Source: Saccharopolyspora rhizosphaerae
GTDB taxonomy: Bacteria; Actinomycetota; Actinomycetes; Mycobacteriales; Pseudonocardiaceae
Reading direction: 5' to 3'
Assembly: GCF_003931915.1 (NCBI RefSeq)
Contig: NZ_RSAA01000010.1
Location: 216,876-262,675 of the forward strand
Length of the DNA stretch: 45,800 bases
Shown: positions 7,070-15,940 of the stretch, piece by piece
Layout of the letters: the number at the start of each line of letters is the position of its first letter
Numbering within the stretch: the stretch's first letter is position 1
Made by a program: the position numbers and the translations under genes
Notes under the pieces: model-generated
Told to the model about the DNA's origin: nothing
Database searches by the model: none
Seen by the model: only the letters and a program-made list of their open reading frames with translations

Positions 7070-7933
7070 GTGCCGGCCCCGAACACGCCGCAACGAGCCC
7101 TGCTCGCCCGACGTCTTCGCGAGCTGCGCGCTGCTGCGTTCACCTCCGGCAGCGCCCTGGCCCGCCACCTCGGCTGGCACCAGACCCGCGTCTCGAAACT
7201 CGAACAAGGCAACCAGCGCCCCACCGACGATGACCTCCGCGAATGGGCCGAGGCCGTCGGAGCCAGCCCGGCACAGCTCGACGAGCTCTACGAACTCGCC
7301 AGCGCCGCGCGCATCGAGTACGCCACGTTCCAGCACCGATACCGCCAGCACGGCGGGGCCGTGGCCGAGCAGGAAACCACGGCCCGCGAAGATGCCGCCT
7401 CCAGCCGCATCGCTGAGTTCCAGCCCGCGATGATCCCCGGTCTCCTGCAGACGGCCGCATACGCCCGCGACATCCTCACCCGCCCCTGCGGGCCCGCTTC
7501 CAACGGGGTCACGCCCGGCGAGATCGACCAGATCGTCGGCAAGCGCATGGAGCGCCAGCAGGTCCTCTACCAACCGGACCAGCAGATTCAGATCGTCATG
7601 GGCGAAGCCGCCCTGCGCACTCGCTTCGGCACCACCGAAACGCTCATCGGGCAACTGGACCGGCTACTCGCACTGACCGGATACGCCCATGTGGAAATCG
7701 GCGTCGTGCCCTTCGCCGCGGCAATGCCGGTCTTCCCGCTGACGAACTTCCTCCTCTACGACGACCACGTCCTCATCGAATCCATCACCGCGCAACAACG
7801 CCTCGATTCCCCCGACGACGTCAAGAGCTACGAAAGCTACTTTGACCAGCTCCGTGAAGCAGCCGTCACCGGACCGGAACTCGAAGCGCTCCTACTGCGC
7901 GTCTCGGCCAATCTCCGCGACCAGCTCGTATGA
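7070..7933 (+). CDS. XRE regulator with DUF5753 domain (second module)
   Basis: 287 residues. Helix-turn-helix in residues 8-65 ([14 protein letters not shown], then [20 protein letters not shown]). The DUF5753 part carries [41 protein letters not shown] and [25 protein letters not shown] precedes the GTG start. It is the same class as the regulator at 3444 but is paired with DUF6879 instead of DUF397. Its last 42 bases overlap the end of the convergent oxidoreductase gene. Confidence 0.9.
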   Translation: MPAPNTPQRALLARRLRELRAAAFTSGSALARHLGWHQTRVSKLEQGNQRPTDDDLREWAEAVGASPAQLDELYELASAARIEYATFQHRYRQHGGAVAEQETTAREDAASSRIAEFQPAMIPGLLQTAAYARDILTRPCGPASNGVTPGEIDQIVGKRMERQQVLYQPDQQIQIVMGEAALRTRFGTTETLIGQLDRLLALTGYAHVEIGVVPFAAAMPVFPLTNFLLYDDHVLIESITAQQRLDSPDDVKSYESYFDQLREAAVTGPELEALLLRVSANLRDQLV

Positions 7934-8905
7934 CCCGCGTCGGTCGTCGTGGTGGAAGATGGGCGTCGTCACCATGATCTCGCCGGGATCGAACTGCTTG
8001 ATCAACGCGTCGAGCTTCTGGCGCACCGTTTGCGAGGCTCCGACGATCAGCCCGCGCGTGTGGTGGTCGACGGTGTCGCGCTCCTCGGACGTGTAGTGCA
8101 CGCTCGCCGCGTCTTCCGGTGTGGGAAGTCGTATGCGGCTTCCTTTCAAGCGGCTCAGGATTTTGAGCCGACTCGATCCGGCCAGCCATTCCGCACGGGC
8201 GTCCGAGTCGGCAGCGATGACGGAGACGCTCATGAGAGATCGCGGGGTCGCCAGGCCCACCGAGGGTTGGAAGGCTTCCCGGTAAACCTGGAGTAGTTCG
8301 CCGCAATCCGGGTTGAGGTGGTGCGCGACGGCGTAGGGAAGCCCTGCGATGGCAGCGAGCTCCGCACTAGCGGGGCTAGTGCCAAGGATCCACGGTTGCG
8401 GACGGTTTCCGGCAGCAGGTACCGCCGTCACGGTTCCCGGCTCCGGCTCGCGCTCGTCGAAGTAGCCAAGCAACTCGCGCAGCTGTTCGGCGAAGGATTT
8501 CTGATCCGAACCCGTGGGCCGGATCGCCGAAGCCGCACGCGATGGTCCGCCTAGCGCACGGCCGAGACCGAGGTCGATTCGCCCTGGGTGGAAAGCTTCA
8601 AGCGTGCCGAACTGCTCGGCGATGATCAGGGGCGAATGGTTCGGAAGAAGCACACCGCCGCTTCCCACCCGTATAGAGCGCGTGACCTCGGCGAGGCGTC
8701 CCACCAAAACCGCCGGGGCCGCGCTAGCCACACCACGCATGCTGTGGTGCTCGGGCACCCAGTACCGGTGATATCCGAGCGCGTCGGCGTGAGCTGCCAG
8801 ATCGACCGTGTTCTGCAGGGCCTGGCTGGCGCTGGAGCCTTCGACGATCGGGGCGGTGTCAAGGACCGAGAGGAGGACTCCACCGTCAGTCTCTGACTGT
8901 GTCAT
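7892..8905 (-). CDS. LLM-class flavin-dependent oxidoreductase
   Basis: 337 residues of the bacterial luciferase-like TIM-barrel family. Typical features are the [12 protein letters not shown] motif near residue 45, [36 protein letters not shown], and the C-terminal [14 protein letters not shown]. Such enzymes use FMN or F420 with a partner reductase to oxidise small molecules; the substrate cannot be read from sequence. ATG 8905 has GGAAGGA upstream, and the gene overlaps the end of the membrane protein gene before it by 20 bases, so it is the last gene of the XRE-ImmA/IrrE-membrane operon. Confidence 0.88.
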   Translation of the reverse strand: MTQSETDGGVLLSVLDTAPIVEGSSASQALQNTVDLAAHADALGYHRYWVPEHHSMRGVASAAPAVLVGRLAEVTRSIRVGSGGVLLPNHSPLIIAEQFGTLEAFHPGRIDLGLGRALGGPSRAASAIRPTGSDQKSFAEQLRELLGYFDEREPEPGTVTAVPAAGNRPQPWILGTSPASAELAAIAGLPYAVAHHLNPDCGELLQVYREAFQPSVGLATPRSLMSVSVIAADSDARAEWLAGSSRLKILSRLKGSRIRLPTPEDAASVHYTSEERDTVDHHTRGLIVGASQTVRQKLDALIKQFDPGEIMVTTPIFHHDDRRGSYELVAEIGRDAQ

Positions 8906-10070
8906 GAAGGTCCTTCCGGATTGCCCCGCGCGAAGCGAGTTCGTTGCTGAGTTGGATCATCCAGCGGGCCCGTCGGCGCCAGCTTCCGTCGAAGTCGGGC
9001 TCAATGACCGGGTAGGGCGGTTCGATCGGAGTGGGTACTTCATGGTCCCAGCGTGCCTCCCGCACGGCGATCCGCCTTTGCAAACCCGCTGCGACGGCAT
9101 CGGCCGCGTGTCGTGGGTTCCGTGCAGCGTCATTGGGCGGTGGGCAGTCACGAGCCAGCTCTGCCAGGCCGTCGGTAATCTCCGCCGTTATTCGTTCGAA
9201 GTCGTCATCGGGACGCGGACGGCCACTGTCGCTAACGTGGTGATTGAGCGCGATGTGGGGAAACTCGGTGGTGAGCGTGCGCCATAGCGGCATGAGCTGC
9301 TGTGAGTAGCGGGCGCGCAGTGCCATTTCATAACGATCCCTGCTCGCGACCACCACGCCGGCCAGAGGCGCGAAGGCCAAGCCCAGCGCGAGGAGAAGCT
9401 GCCCACCGAGCTGCCCGATCGAGTACAACGTGCTCATGAAGCCAAGGTCGAGGTCACGTGTGACGAGTCGGATGCCGTAGCGGACAAGCGAGATGGCGTT
9501 GACTCCGAGGGTCATGCCGGCGCTGCCGACGATCACGAGAGCGAAGGCAGCCCGCGCGAGTGGGTGCTGCAGACGCGAGAGATAGCCCCCGGCGCGGCAG
9601 ATGCCCAGAATCCAGACACTGAGGGAATAGCCGTCCATGGACAGGTAGAAAACCGTGCGCTGCCAGGTCTGTTGTCCACGGCCCTGCGCCTCTGGCCAGA
9701 CCAGCAAGACCAAGGCCATGACAGCTAGAGCAACCACGAGCACAACGAATTCGACTCGTGCCGTTCGTACCCGTACCGGCACCGGCCTTCGCAGGTCGGC
9801 TAGGGCGAAGAACGCTGCCCAGGAGTAGGCCATGACCATCCAGCAGCCATTGATGATCACGCCCCATACGGGGCCGAAGAAGTCCTCGATGGGCTCGAGG
9901 ATGGGTGTCTGGATACCGAAGACGGCCGCGAACGAAAGAGCCCACAAGCCCACGACCAGGATGCGGAGGGCGAAGTCCTGTCGTCGACGTGTGAGCTGGA
10001 CGGTCTCCCAGACCGTCACTGCCAGGATCACGACCGCTTTGAACAGGCGCAGCGCCATCTCGAAATCCAT
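8886..10070 (-). CDS. MAB_1171c-type putative transporter
   Basis: 394 residues. About seven to eight hydrophobic segments fill the first 270 residues (for example [58 protein letters not shown]). A cytoplasmic tail of about 120 residues follows, with [17 protein letters not shown] and a basic end. This matches the MAB_1171c family, membrane proteins of unknown substrate that sit beside XRE and ImmA/IrrE genes across actinomycetes. I chose ATG 10070 because AGGAG is five bases upstream and the previous stop lies two bases before it. Confidence 0.8.
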   Translation of the reverse strand: MDFEMALRLFKAVVILAVTVWETVQLTRRRQDFALRILVVGLWALSFAAVFGIQTPILEPIEDFFGPVWGVIINGCWMVMAYSWAAFFALADLRRPVPVRVRTARVEFVVLVVALAVMALVLLVWPEAQGRGQQTWQRTVFYLSMDGYSLSVWILGICRAGGYLSRLQHPLARAAFALVIVGSAGMTLGVNAISLVRYGIRLVTRDLDLGFMSTLYSIGQLGGQLLLALGLAFAPLAGVVVASRDRYEMALRARYSQQLMPLWRTLTTEFPHIALNHHVSDSGRPRPDDDFERITAEITDGLAELARDCPPPNDAARNPRHAADAVAAGLQRRIAVREARWDHEVPTPIEPPYPVIEPDFDGSWRRRARWMIQLSNELASRGAIRKDLHDTVRD

Positions 10071-10072
10071 GA

Positions 10073-11029
10073 TCACTCCTGATCGACGAAACCGAACGCA
10101 CCTGCGATACCGCGCTCTTCCGGCGAAACGCCTGGTCGCAGGCCATTGGGTCGTGGTCGTTCCCTCGCCAAACCGGCCAGAATTCGTGCTCCAACCTCGG
10201 CTTCCCACTCCCGCCAGTCCGAGTAGGCGTTCTCAGTGCCGAGGTCAGCGCCGCAGGTAAGTGCGTCACCGAAGTCCAAGTGTCGGCGAAGCAGGTGAAT
10301 GAGCTCGTGTGCGATCACGAGGTCGCGCTGTGGTGCAGGAGCTGTCCGTTCGTAGAAGATCGAGTCGACTCGGCTTTGCTGCACCAGGTGACCGATCGAC
10401 GTGGTCGCGCCGAGATCGACTCCTTTCACCTTGATGCGCCGGCCTCGGTACGCGCTCAGGCGCTTGCACAGGTCGATCGGATCCCAGGGCGGGCGGACAT
10501 CCAGCGCGGCAAGCACGTCTCGGCAGAGGTCTTCGAGTTGAGCCGCGCTCATCGGGCCGGTGAGCGTTGAACTCCAGATTCGGAGACGGGTCCTGGCCTC
10601 CGGCTCGGCCTGCGGCGTTTCCTCACCGAGGGGGGACGGCGCCCGGAGTCCAACGAGGACTCGTCTGAGCTGGTCCCACCGTGGTTCCGGCAAAGGGCTG
10701 AACACCCGGCACAGGCGGTGTTCGTCGAGGCCGCAGTCGCGCAAGGCACGCTGGACGACCTGTTCGTAGGCGCCGGCTACAGCTGACGGGTCGGAGCCGA
10801 AGAACGCCGGATCGGTGCCGAAGAATCTCGCTACGGCACTAAGCAGATCCGGTGTCGCGGGTTCACCGCGCCGGTGCAAGGCGATCTTGATTTGGCTGAC
10901 GCCGACGCCCTCACCTACCTCGGCATCGGTGTACGGGCGGCGTCCGGTCGCCGGGTCGAGGACCGTCACGACGTCGAAAAGCCAGTTCAGGCGGTCAGTG
11001 ACTGAGCCGATGCTCTCGGCGCTAGTCAT
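10073..11029 (-). CDS. XRE / ImmA-IrrE zinc peptidase
   Basis: 318 residues. The N-terminal 90 residues form an XRE domain of the EspR-like type (RLNWLFDVVTVLDPATGRRPY, GVGVSQIKIALHRRGEPA, ARFFGTDPAFF). Around residue 240 the peptidase motif appears as VIAHELIHLLRRH (HExxH), with a later acidic EWEAEVGARILAG that can supply the third ligand. ImmA/IrrE peptidases cleave phage-type repressors to trigger induction. The start ATG 11029 overlaps the upstream stop (ATGACTAG), so the two proteins are coupled. The likely substrate is the regulator encoded just upstream; that is inference. Confidence 0.88.
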   Translation of the reverse strand: MTSAESIGSVTDRLNWLFDVVTVLDPATGRRPYTDAEVGEGVGVSQIKIALHRRGEPATPDLLSAVARFFGTDPAFFGSDPSAVAGAYEQVVQRALRDCGLDEHRLCRVFSPLPEPRWDQLRRVLVGLRAPSPLGEETPQAEPEARTRLRIWSSTLTGPMSAAQLEDLCRDVLAALDVRPPWDPIDLCKRLSAYRGRRIKVKGVDLGATTSIGHLVQQSRVDSIFYERTAPAPQRDLVIAHELIHLLRRHLDFGDALTCGADLGTENAYSDWREWEAEVGARILAGLARERPRPNGLRPGVSPEERGIAGAFGFVDQE

Positions 11030-11558
11030 CGACATCCTCCGACTCGTCATCCGAGCGCAAGGCCTCGGCGAGAGCTCGCATCATCCTCGCCCGTTCGCGT
11101 GCGGCGGTGACGTTCGTGGCGCCGCGGTGGCCGACCTTGGCGACTCCGGACTCGCGCATCGCGCGCTGAAGCTCCTCCGATGCGGTTCGGAGTTCCTGTT
11201 GCGCTGCTCGCTCAGCATCCAGTTTGGCGTGCAGCTCCTGCTCGCGATCGGCGAGCTCAGCTTCGACCTCGGCGGCTACCGCCGGGTCGGTGAAGTAGCC
11301 GGTTCGGACATCAAAGAACCAGGCAATGGCCTCAAGCGTTCGAAGTGTCGGGTTCGTTTTGACGCCACGGCGCAGCTCCGACAAGTGCGACTCGGACAAG
11401 TCGCGCCCGGCTTCCTTGCACGCGTTCACGACCTCGCGATTCGTGAACACTCGATCGGGTGACTCTGGAGGGCGCTGAACGTCGAACAAACGGTTGAGTC
11501 GTTCGCCCACAGTTTTTGGCGGTGTTGTTGACGGCGTTCGCCCTGACTCTTTCGGCAT
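11022..11558 (-). CDS. EspR-like XRE regulator with coiled-coil tail
   Basis: 178 residues. The N-terminal helix-turn-helix matches the mycobacterial EspR type (VGERLNRLFDVQRPP, FTNREVVNACKEAGRDLSES, LRTLEAIAWFFDVRTGYF). A long charged coiled coil follows (AEVEAELADREQELHAKLDA and ELRTASEELQRAMRE) with an acidic end. ATG 11558 with GGGGAG upstream is used. It heads a four-gene operon and faces the WhiB gene across a 214-base promoter region. Candidate target of the ImmA/IrrE peptidase next door. Confidence 0.82.
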   Translation of the reverse strand: MPKESGRTPSTTPPKTVGERLNRLFDVQRPPESPDRVFTNREVVNACKEAGRDLSESHLSELRRGVKTNPTLRTLEAIAWFFDVRTGYFTDPAVAAEVEAELADREQELHAKLDAERAAQQELRTASEELQRAMRESGVAKVGHRGATNVTAARERARMMRALAEALRSDDESEDVDD

Positions 11559-11635
11559 CACAGCTCCCCAGGTCAGCGTTGCCCAGCCAGCATGACACCG
11601 CAGAGCGATCCTCGCTAGCGATACCTGCGTATCGA

Positions 11636-11663
11636 TTGACGAAGCATCAATTCGTAGTAGCGT
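11636..11663 (+). promoter_or_regulatory. Candidate promoter of whiB / Tad operon
   Basis: TTGACG at 11636-11641 and TAGCGT at 11658-11663 are 16 bases apart, 110 bases before the WhiB start. The -35 box lies within an inverted repeat ATTGA-CGAAGCA-TCAAT, which could be an operator for the divergent EspR-like regulator. The region is AT-richer than its surroundings. Confidence 0.4.
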
Positions 11664-11772
11664 AATTCTCATCGAGCACGAAAAGATCAAAATTCGCTCG
11701 ATTCGTTCGACACCTCCAGCTGGAGATCAATACGCCTGATTCAACATCATTTCTTGACGAGGGGGCGCTGTC

Positions 11773-12186
11773 ATGGAAAATCCGATCAACCGGTATCCGG
11801 AAGTATTCGCTGAGGGCAAGTGCGCGCGGCATCCGTTCTCAGCCGACTGGTTTCACGAGGACGCTCGTGGCGGGCGCGCCGTGGAGCGGCAACGGTCGCG
11901 GGCGCAGCAGGTGTGTTCGGGATGCCCTCTGCAGGCGCAATGCCTGGCGATGGCACTGGAATTCGAGGCCGATGACGGTCACTCGTGGGGTATCTGGGGT
12001 GGAGTGAGTGCGCGCGACCGACGTGAGGTGCTGCGGGAACTTGCCGCATCCGGCACACCACGGGATGCCGTCGACTTCGATGAGCTCGCCGAGAACGTCC
12101 TGGACTCCTGCGAGTCGGCCCAGGTGATTCCACTGCCTCGGACGAAGCAACGGGATCCCCTGCAGCTCGTTCGACGGGTTGCGTAG
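11773..12186 (+). CDS. WhiB-family iron-sulfur transcription regulator
   Basis: 137 residues with the four cluster-binding cysteines C17, C48, C51 and C57 (CSGCPLQAQC) and the turn motif WGIWGG at about 72-77, followed by a basic SARDRREVLREL helix. WhiB proteins bind a 4Fe-4S cluster and act with the sigma factor. The C-terminal tail of about 40 residues is longer than in minimal WhiB proteins. The prepilin peptidase gene begins 12 bases after its stop, so it is probably transcribed with the Tad operon, an unusual position for a WhiB. Confidence 0.93.
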   Translation: MENPINRYPEVFAEGKCARHPFSADWFHEDARGGRAVERQRSRAQQVCSGCPLQAQCLAMALEFEADDGHSWGIWGGVSARDRREVLRELAASGTPRDAVDFDELAENVLDSCESAQVIPLPRTKQRDPLQLVRRVA

Positions 12187-12198
12187 GCGGAGAGCGTC

Positions 12199-12876
12199 AT
12201 GGAGATCCTCCGCGCCACCGTCGGACCGATAACGGCCCACGACGAGGTCCTCGTGGTGGCCGGCTTGTGGGCATCACTGGGAGTCGGCGCGGCTGTCGGC
12301 TTGGCGTGGGTGCTGCGGCGCTGGGTTCCGACCGCGTGCCAAGCCGCTCCACTCGCTGCGCTCGTGCTCATCTGCGCACTCGTCTCGATGGGTGTCGGTG
12401 TCTTCTTCGGCAGGGACCCCGCGTTGCTGGCGTGGTGGTGGTTGGGCGTAATCGGTGTGGGCCTCGGTGCGATCGATCTGCACTGTCATCGCTTGCCTCG
12501 GACGTGGGTGCTTGCCCTGGTCGCGGGCGGCGTCGGGGTCTTCGCGTTCGTCGCTGCGACCGGATCCGGCGGCCTCACCCAGTTGTTGCGAAGTGGCGAA
12601 GCAGTGCTGCTTGTCCTGGCCATGGGTTCCGGGATCTTCGCGGCGGCGCCCGGCTGGCTCGGTTTCGGTGACGTGACCTTGCTGAGTGCCTTGGCGGCGT
12701 TTTGGGGCTGGCTGGGGTGGCGCACCGTGCTCTGGGGCCTGTTCCTGTCGCTGGTCGTGCTCGGCGCCGTGGCCGCTGTTGCGTGGTTGATGGGCCGACG
12801 TGGCGAGGAGAGTCGCATCGCCGCTGGTCCCAGCATTGTTCTTGGTGGCTGGATCGCCATCGTCAGCTATTCATGA
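12199..12876 (+). CDS. Prepilin peptidase, A24 (TadV-like)
   Basis: 225 residues, nearly all hydrophobic, with about seven membrane segments. The two catalytic aspartates of the family are visible: D93 in GLGAIDLHCHRLP and D158 in the GFGD motif (GWLGFGDVTLL). It would remove the leader of the Flp pilin and pseudopilins encoded downstream. There is no N-methylation domain, as expected of Tad peptidases. A GAGAG site precedes ATG 12199. Confidence 0.88.
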   Translation: MEILRATVGPITAHDEVLVVAGLWASLGVGAAVGLAWVLRRWVPTACQAAPLAALVLICALVSMGVGVFFGRDPALLAWWWLGVIGVGLGAIDLHCHRLPRTWVLALVAGGVGVFAFVAATGSGGLTQLLRSGEAVLLVLAMGSGIFAAAPGWLGFGDVTLLSALAAFWGWLGWRTVLWGLFLSLVVLGAVAAVAWLMGRRGEESRIAAGPSIVLGGWIAIVSYS

Positions 12877-12888
12877 GGAGAGGTCCTG

Positions 12889-13410
12889 ATGTCCCGATTC
12901 AGTTCACAGGTTCTGGTGATTGCGGCCTGTGTTGCCGGCGCGGTGGCAAGTGCGTGCTCGTCGACGCCACCTGCGGTCCCGCCGACGGGCGAGATCGCGG
13001 CTCCCCCGGCTCAGCCTTCGGAGAATGCTGCGATTGAAGGGGTGTATCGCGAGTTTTGGTCGGTGTCGTGGGTGTCGAGCGCGGAGCCGGATCAGGGCTG
13101 GGTGCAGCGGCTGCGGGCGGTGGCCACCGCTGAGTTGTCCGAGCAGGTGGCCACGCGCGCCCGGCAGCAGCGGAGTCAGGGGGTTCGGCTCTACGGCACC
13201 GTCACCCCGCAGATCACCGGTACACGCATCGAGGGAGATCGCGCGGTGGTCACCGATTGCCAGGACGGTAGCCAGGCCGGGTTGGCGGATGCCGCCACGG
13301 GAAAGCCGCGCAACGTCGGTCCCTCGCGCAATGCCGTCTCGGCGACCCTGTCCCGGCAGTCAGGTGGCTGGCGGGTGGCGAAGATCGAGTACCCGGGTGG
13401 TGAGTGCTGA
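12889..13410 (+). CDS. Lipoprotein of the Tad locus
   Basis: 173 residues with a lipoprotein signal: hydrophobic VLVIAACVAGA followed by the lipobox VASAC with Cys at about 23. A Pro-rich linker leads to an NTF2-like-sized domain of about 120 residues (YREFWSVSWVSS, VRLYGTVTPQITGTRIEGDR, GWRVAKIEYPGGEC). Small secreted domains of this size are common next to actinobacterial Tad genes. GGAGAGG precedes the ATG. The stop overlaps the next ATG (TGATG). Confidence 0.7.
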   Translation: MSRFSSQVLVIAACVAGAVASACSSTPPAVPPTGEIAAPPAQPSENAAIEGVYREFWSVSWVSSAEPDQGWVQRLRAVATAELSEQVATRARQQRSQGVRLYGTVTPQITGTRIEGDRAVVTDCQDGSQAGLADAATGKPRNVGPSRNAVSATLSRQSGGWRVAKIEYPGGEC

Positions 13411-14345
13411 TGCCTGCGCGTCGTGTTCCGGTGTTCGCCGTCGGCGGTGCCGTGCTGCTGTGCGTGGGTTTCAGTCCGTTGGGTTCAGCGCAGGAGGGTG
13501 GGGTCGAGGTGACTCCTGGCGACTTCGGGGGCTTATACTCCTCTCCCTCGATCGAGATGGGCGCCACCAGCCCAGGCAGCTCCGGCAGCAGCTCGGGTGG
13601 CTCGTCAGGGGGTTCCTCGTCGGCGTCAGCGTCGGGCGGGTCCTCGGGGGGCTTGCATGGTTCTGGTCCTGCGGTGGTCCCGTTGTGCCCCACGATCATG
13701 TGCGACTCGCCTGCTTCGGACGATCCTGCGTTGATGCTGAGTACGGGCCCGCTGTCATCGTGGTGCTTCGGCCCGTTAGACGAAGGCCGGTGCCCGCCGG
13801 GCGAGCACCGGCCCGGGGAAACACCACCGGGCGCCGCCGGCCCACCGGATCCCGCGGTGCTCGCCCAGCAAGCACTCCAGCAGCTTCGGCTTCCGCTCCC
13901 AGTGCCACAGCACTCTCCTGACCTGCGCCTGCAGGACGGTCAGGTCGCGACCGTGGTCGGCGAGTTCACCTGGTTCTGGACCGATCCCAGCACCTGGCGC
14001 CCGCAACGCCAGCGCGTTGAGGCTGGACCGGTGTGGGCCGAAGTCACCGCTACGCCCGTCCGGCTGGCGATGGAACCGGGTGATGGCACCGCGCCCGTCT
14101 CTTGCACGGGACCCGGGACACCTTATGAGAGGTCCTTCGGCGTGCATTCCCCGTCGCCTGACTGCGATGTCGTCTACGAGCGGCCTTCTGCTGGGCCGGT
14201 ATCGGCGCAGTGGTCCATTACCTGGGAAGTGACCTGGCGCGGCTGGACCGGGGGTTCCCCGACTGGTGGTGTCCTGCCTCCGATGACCTCCCGAGCCCAG
14301 ACCCAGCTCGTGATTGCCGAAGCGCAAGCCCTCCGCGCTCAATAA
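13410..14345 (+). CDS. Secreted protein with Ser/Gly linker
   Basis: 311 residues from ATG 13410, which overlaps the previous stop. A signal peptide (VPVFAVGGAVLLCVGFSPLGS, likely cut near SAQ) is followed by a low-complexity Ser/Gly stretch at about 50-85. A C-terminal domain follows with FTWFWTDPSTWRPQ, paired cysteines (SCTGPG and PDCDVVYE) and WSITWEVTWRGW. No transmembrane anchor is visible. A role outside the cell in pilus assembly or wall contact is suggested only by the context. Confidence 0.65.
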   Translation: MPARRVPVFAVGGAVLLCVGFSPLGSAQEGGVEVTPGDFGGLYSSPSIEMGATSPGSSGSSSGGSSGGSSSASASGGSSGGLHGSGPAVVPLCPTIMCDSPASDDPALMLSTGPLSSWCFGPLDEGRCPPGEHRPGETPPGAAGPPDPAVLAQQALQQLRLPLPVPQHSPDLRLQDGQVATVVGEFTWFWTDPSTWRPQRQRVEAGPVWAEVTATPVRLAMEPGDGTAPVSCTGPGTPYERSFGVHSPSPDCDVVYERPSAGPVSAQWSITWEVTWRGWTGGSPTGGVLPPMTSRAQTQLVIAEAQALRAQ

Positions 14346-14414
14346 CCGCGTTTTCTGATTCATTTCTCTTTTTCTCTTTGATCTCGCTTTCAATTCCGTT
14401 GTGGGGAGACGTCT

Positions 14415-15092
14415 ATGTCTAATTCGGGTCTTGCTGAGCTGACGGCCTCATCTGATGAGCGGGGAAACGGTCACCGTTCCCGTGGTCCGAGGGTCCCTCG
14501 GCGCAGGCGTTGGTGGATGCTGGGTCTGTCGGCCGGGTTGATCGCAGGATCGGTGGCCGGCGTTGTCGCGCTCGTGGCCGGAGCGCATGACCGCGAGCCC
14601 GTGCTGGTGCTTACCAGGGATCTCGCCTGGGCCGAGCCCATCTCGCAGGCGGACCTGGCGACTGTGGATCTTCCGCCCGAGGCGGCGCGGTTCACTGTGT
14701 CCCAAGCACGCCTGGGTGAGATCACCGGCAAGGTCGCGGCAACGAATCTGCGTGCCGGCGAGCTGCTCACTCCACGGGACCTCACGACGCAGGCGGTTCC
14801 GGGGCCCCGGCAAGTCGTCGTCGGCCTGCGCTTGGAGCCCGGCCGGTTCCCTTCGGCAGGACTGATCCCCAACACACCAGTCGAAGTCACAGCGCTGTCC
14901 GGGGCGTCGAGTTCCATAGCCGAGGCGAGTCCCACGACTTCGGCTTTTCGTGCCCGCGTGGTTCGGATGGCACCGCCGGATGCCGAAGGGGCGGTCGTGG
15001 TGGATCTGCTCCTTCCCGACTACGCCGCCCATCAAGCCACCTCGGCCGCCGCGACCGGCGCGGTTCTGACGGTTCTCGGACCGGATCACTAG
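14415..15092 (+). CDS. CpaB-like SAF-domain protein
   Basis: 225 residues: a basic cytoplasmic start, one membrane helix at about 35-58 (MLGLSAGLIAGSVAGVVALV), then a SAF domain at about 65-125 (VLVLTRDLAWAEPISQADLA and AATNLRAGELLTPRDL). The rest is a RcpC/CpaB-like extracytoplasmic part (VVVGLRLEPGRFPS, VVVDLLLPDYAAHQATSAAA). CpaB proteins assist Flp pilus assembly. GGGGAG precedes ATG 14415. A 69-base AT-rich gap before it may hold an internal promoter. Confidence 0.8.
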   Translation: MSNSGLAELTASSDERGNGHRSRGPRVPRRRRWWMLGLSAGLIAGSVAGVVALVAGAHDREPVLVLTRDLAWAEPISQADLATVDLPPEAARFTVSQARLGEITGKVAATNLRAGELLTPRDLTTQAVPGPRQVVVGLRLEPGRFPSAGLIPNTPVEVTALSGASSSIAEASPTTSAFRARVVRMAPPDAEGAVVVDLLLPDYAAHQATSAAATGAVLTVLGPDH

Positions 15093-15130
15093 CGAAGCAG
15101 CCGTATTTCGTTGAAAGGAGCGTGAGCGCA

Positions 15131-15940
15131 ATGGCTTTGGTGACGGTTCTGTCGGCGAAGGGGTCGCCGGGGGTGACTACGGGGATCGCAGCGCTGGCGA
15201 CGGTGTGGCCACACGCCCGGCTCGTGGTCGATGCCGATCCGGCGGGAGGCGATCTGCTGCCCGGATGGGCGGGACAGTGGTGGGTCGATGGTCGGCTCAC
15301 CTCCGACCGCAGCGTGCTCAGCTTCGCCTCCTCGACTCGGCACCTCGAATCCGTGCCGGCCGAAGGCTTGGCCGGTCACGCACAAGAAGTCCCCGACAGC
15401 GGCGGATTGCGGCTTCTGGCCGGGGTCAACGGTCCGGTCCAGGCCGGCGCGATCGGCTCCGATGGGTGGAAACGGCTGGCCAGCGCACTGCGGGACCTCA
15501 GCGACAGTGGTCCGGATGTGCTCGTGGACGCGGGTCGGTGGAGTCCTGCGACGCCGTGGCCGCTGGTGGCCGAGTCCGATCTCGTCCTGGTCGGGGTTCG
15601 CCCGACGCTGCGGCACATCGTCGCGGCCGGCCGACTGGTCACGGTCTTGCGTGACCTGGTGCCCTCCCAGCGGTTGGGCGCGGCGGTGTCGGCGGCCACC
15701 AGCCGCCAAGCCGACGATGCCGCCCGCGCCTTGGCCATCCCGGTCGGGATGGAACTCCCCGATGACCCGACCACCGCAGGGGCGCTCTGTGATGGCGGTA
15801 CGCCCTGCCTGCAACCGCGCCGTTCGGCGTTGCTGCGCACCAGCCGTAAAGCAGCGCGCCGCCTGCACAACCAACTCGCCGGACCTGCCCGGGTTTCCTC
15901 CGCTCCGGTCAGCGACGAGGGACAGGAGCAGGTGGCATGA
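15131..15940 (+). CDS. tadZ: TadZ/CpaE-like ParA-family protein with degenerate P-loop
   Basis: 269 residues. The start LVTVLSAKGSPGVTT is a ParA-type P-loop, but the usual KGGxGKT(T) has become KGSPGVTT, so the signature lysine K10 is kept and the P-loop lysine is replaced by valine. LVVDADPAGGD (Walker A' region) follows at about 36. TadZ proteins place the pilus machine at a cell site and often have weak ATPase motifs. AAAGGAG ten bases before ATG 15131 supports that start over GTG 15122. The stop overlaps tadA. Confidence 0.82.
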   Translation: MALVTVLSAKGSPGVTTGIAALATVWPHARLVVDADPAGGDLLPGWAGQWWVDGRLTSDRSVLSFASSTRHLESVPAEGLAGHAQEVPDSGGLRLLAGVNGPVQAGAIGSDGWKRLASALRDLSDSGPDVLVDAGRWSPATPWPLVAESDLVLVGVRPTLRHIVAAGRLVTVLRDLVPSQRLGAAVSAATSRQADDAARALAIPVGMELPDDPTTAGALCDGGTPCLQPRRSALLRTSRKAARRLHNQLAGPARVSSAPVSDEGQEQVA

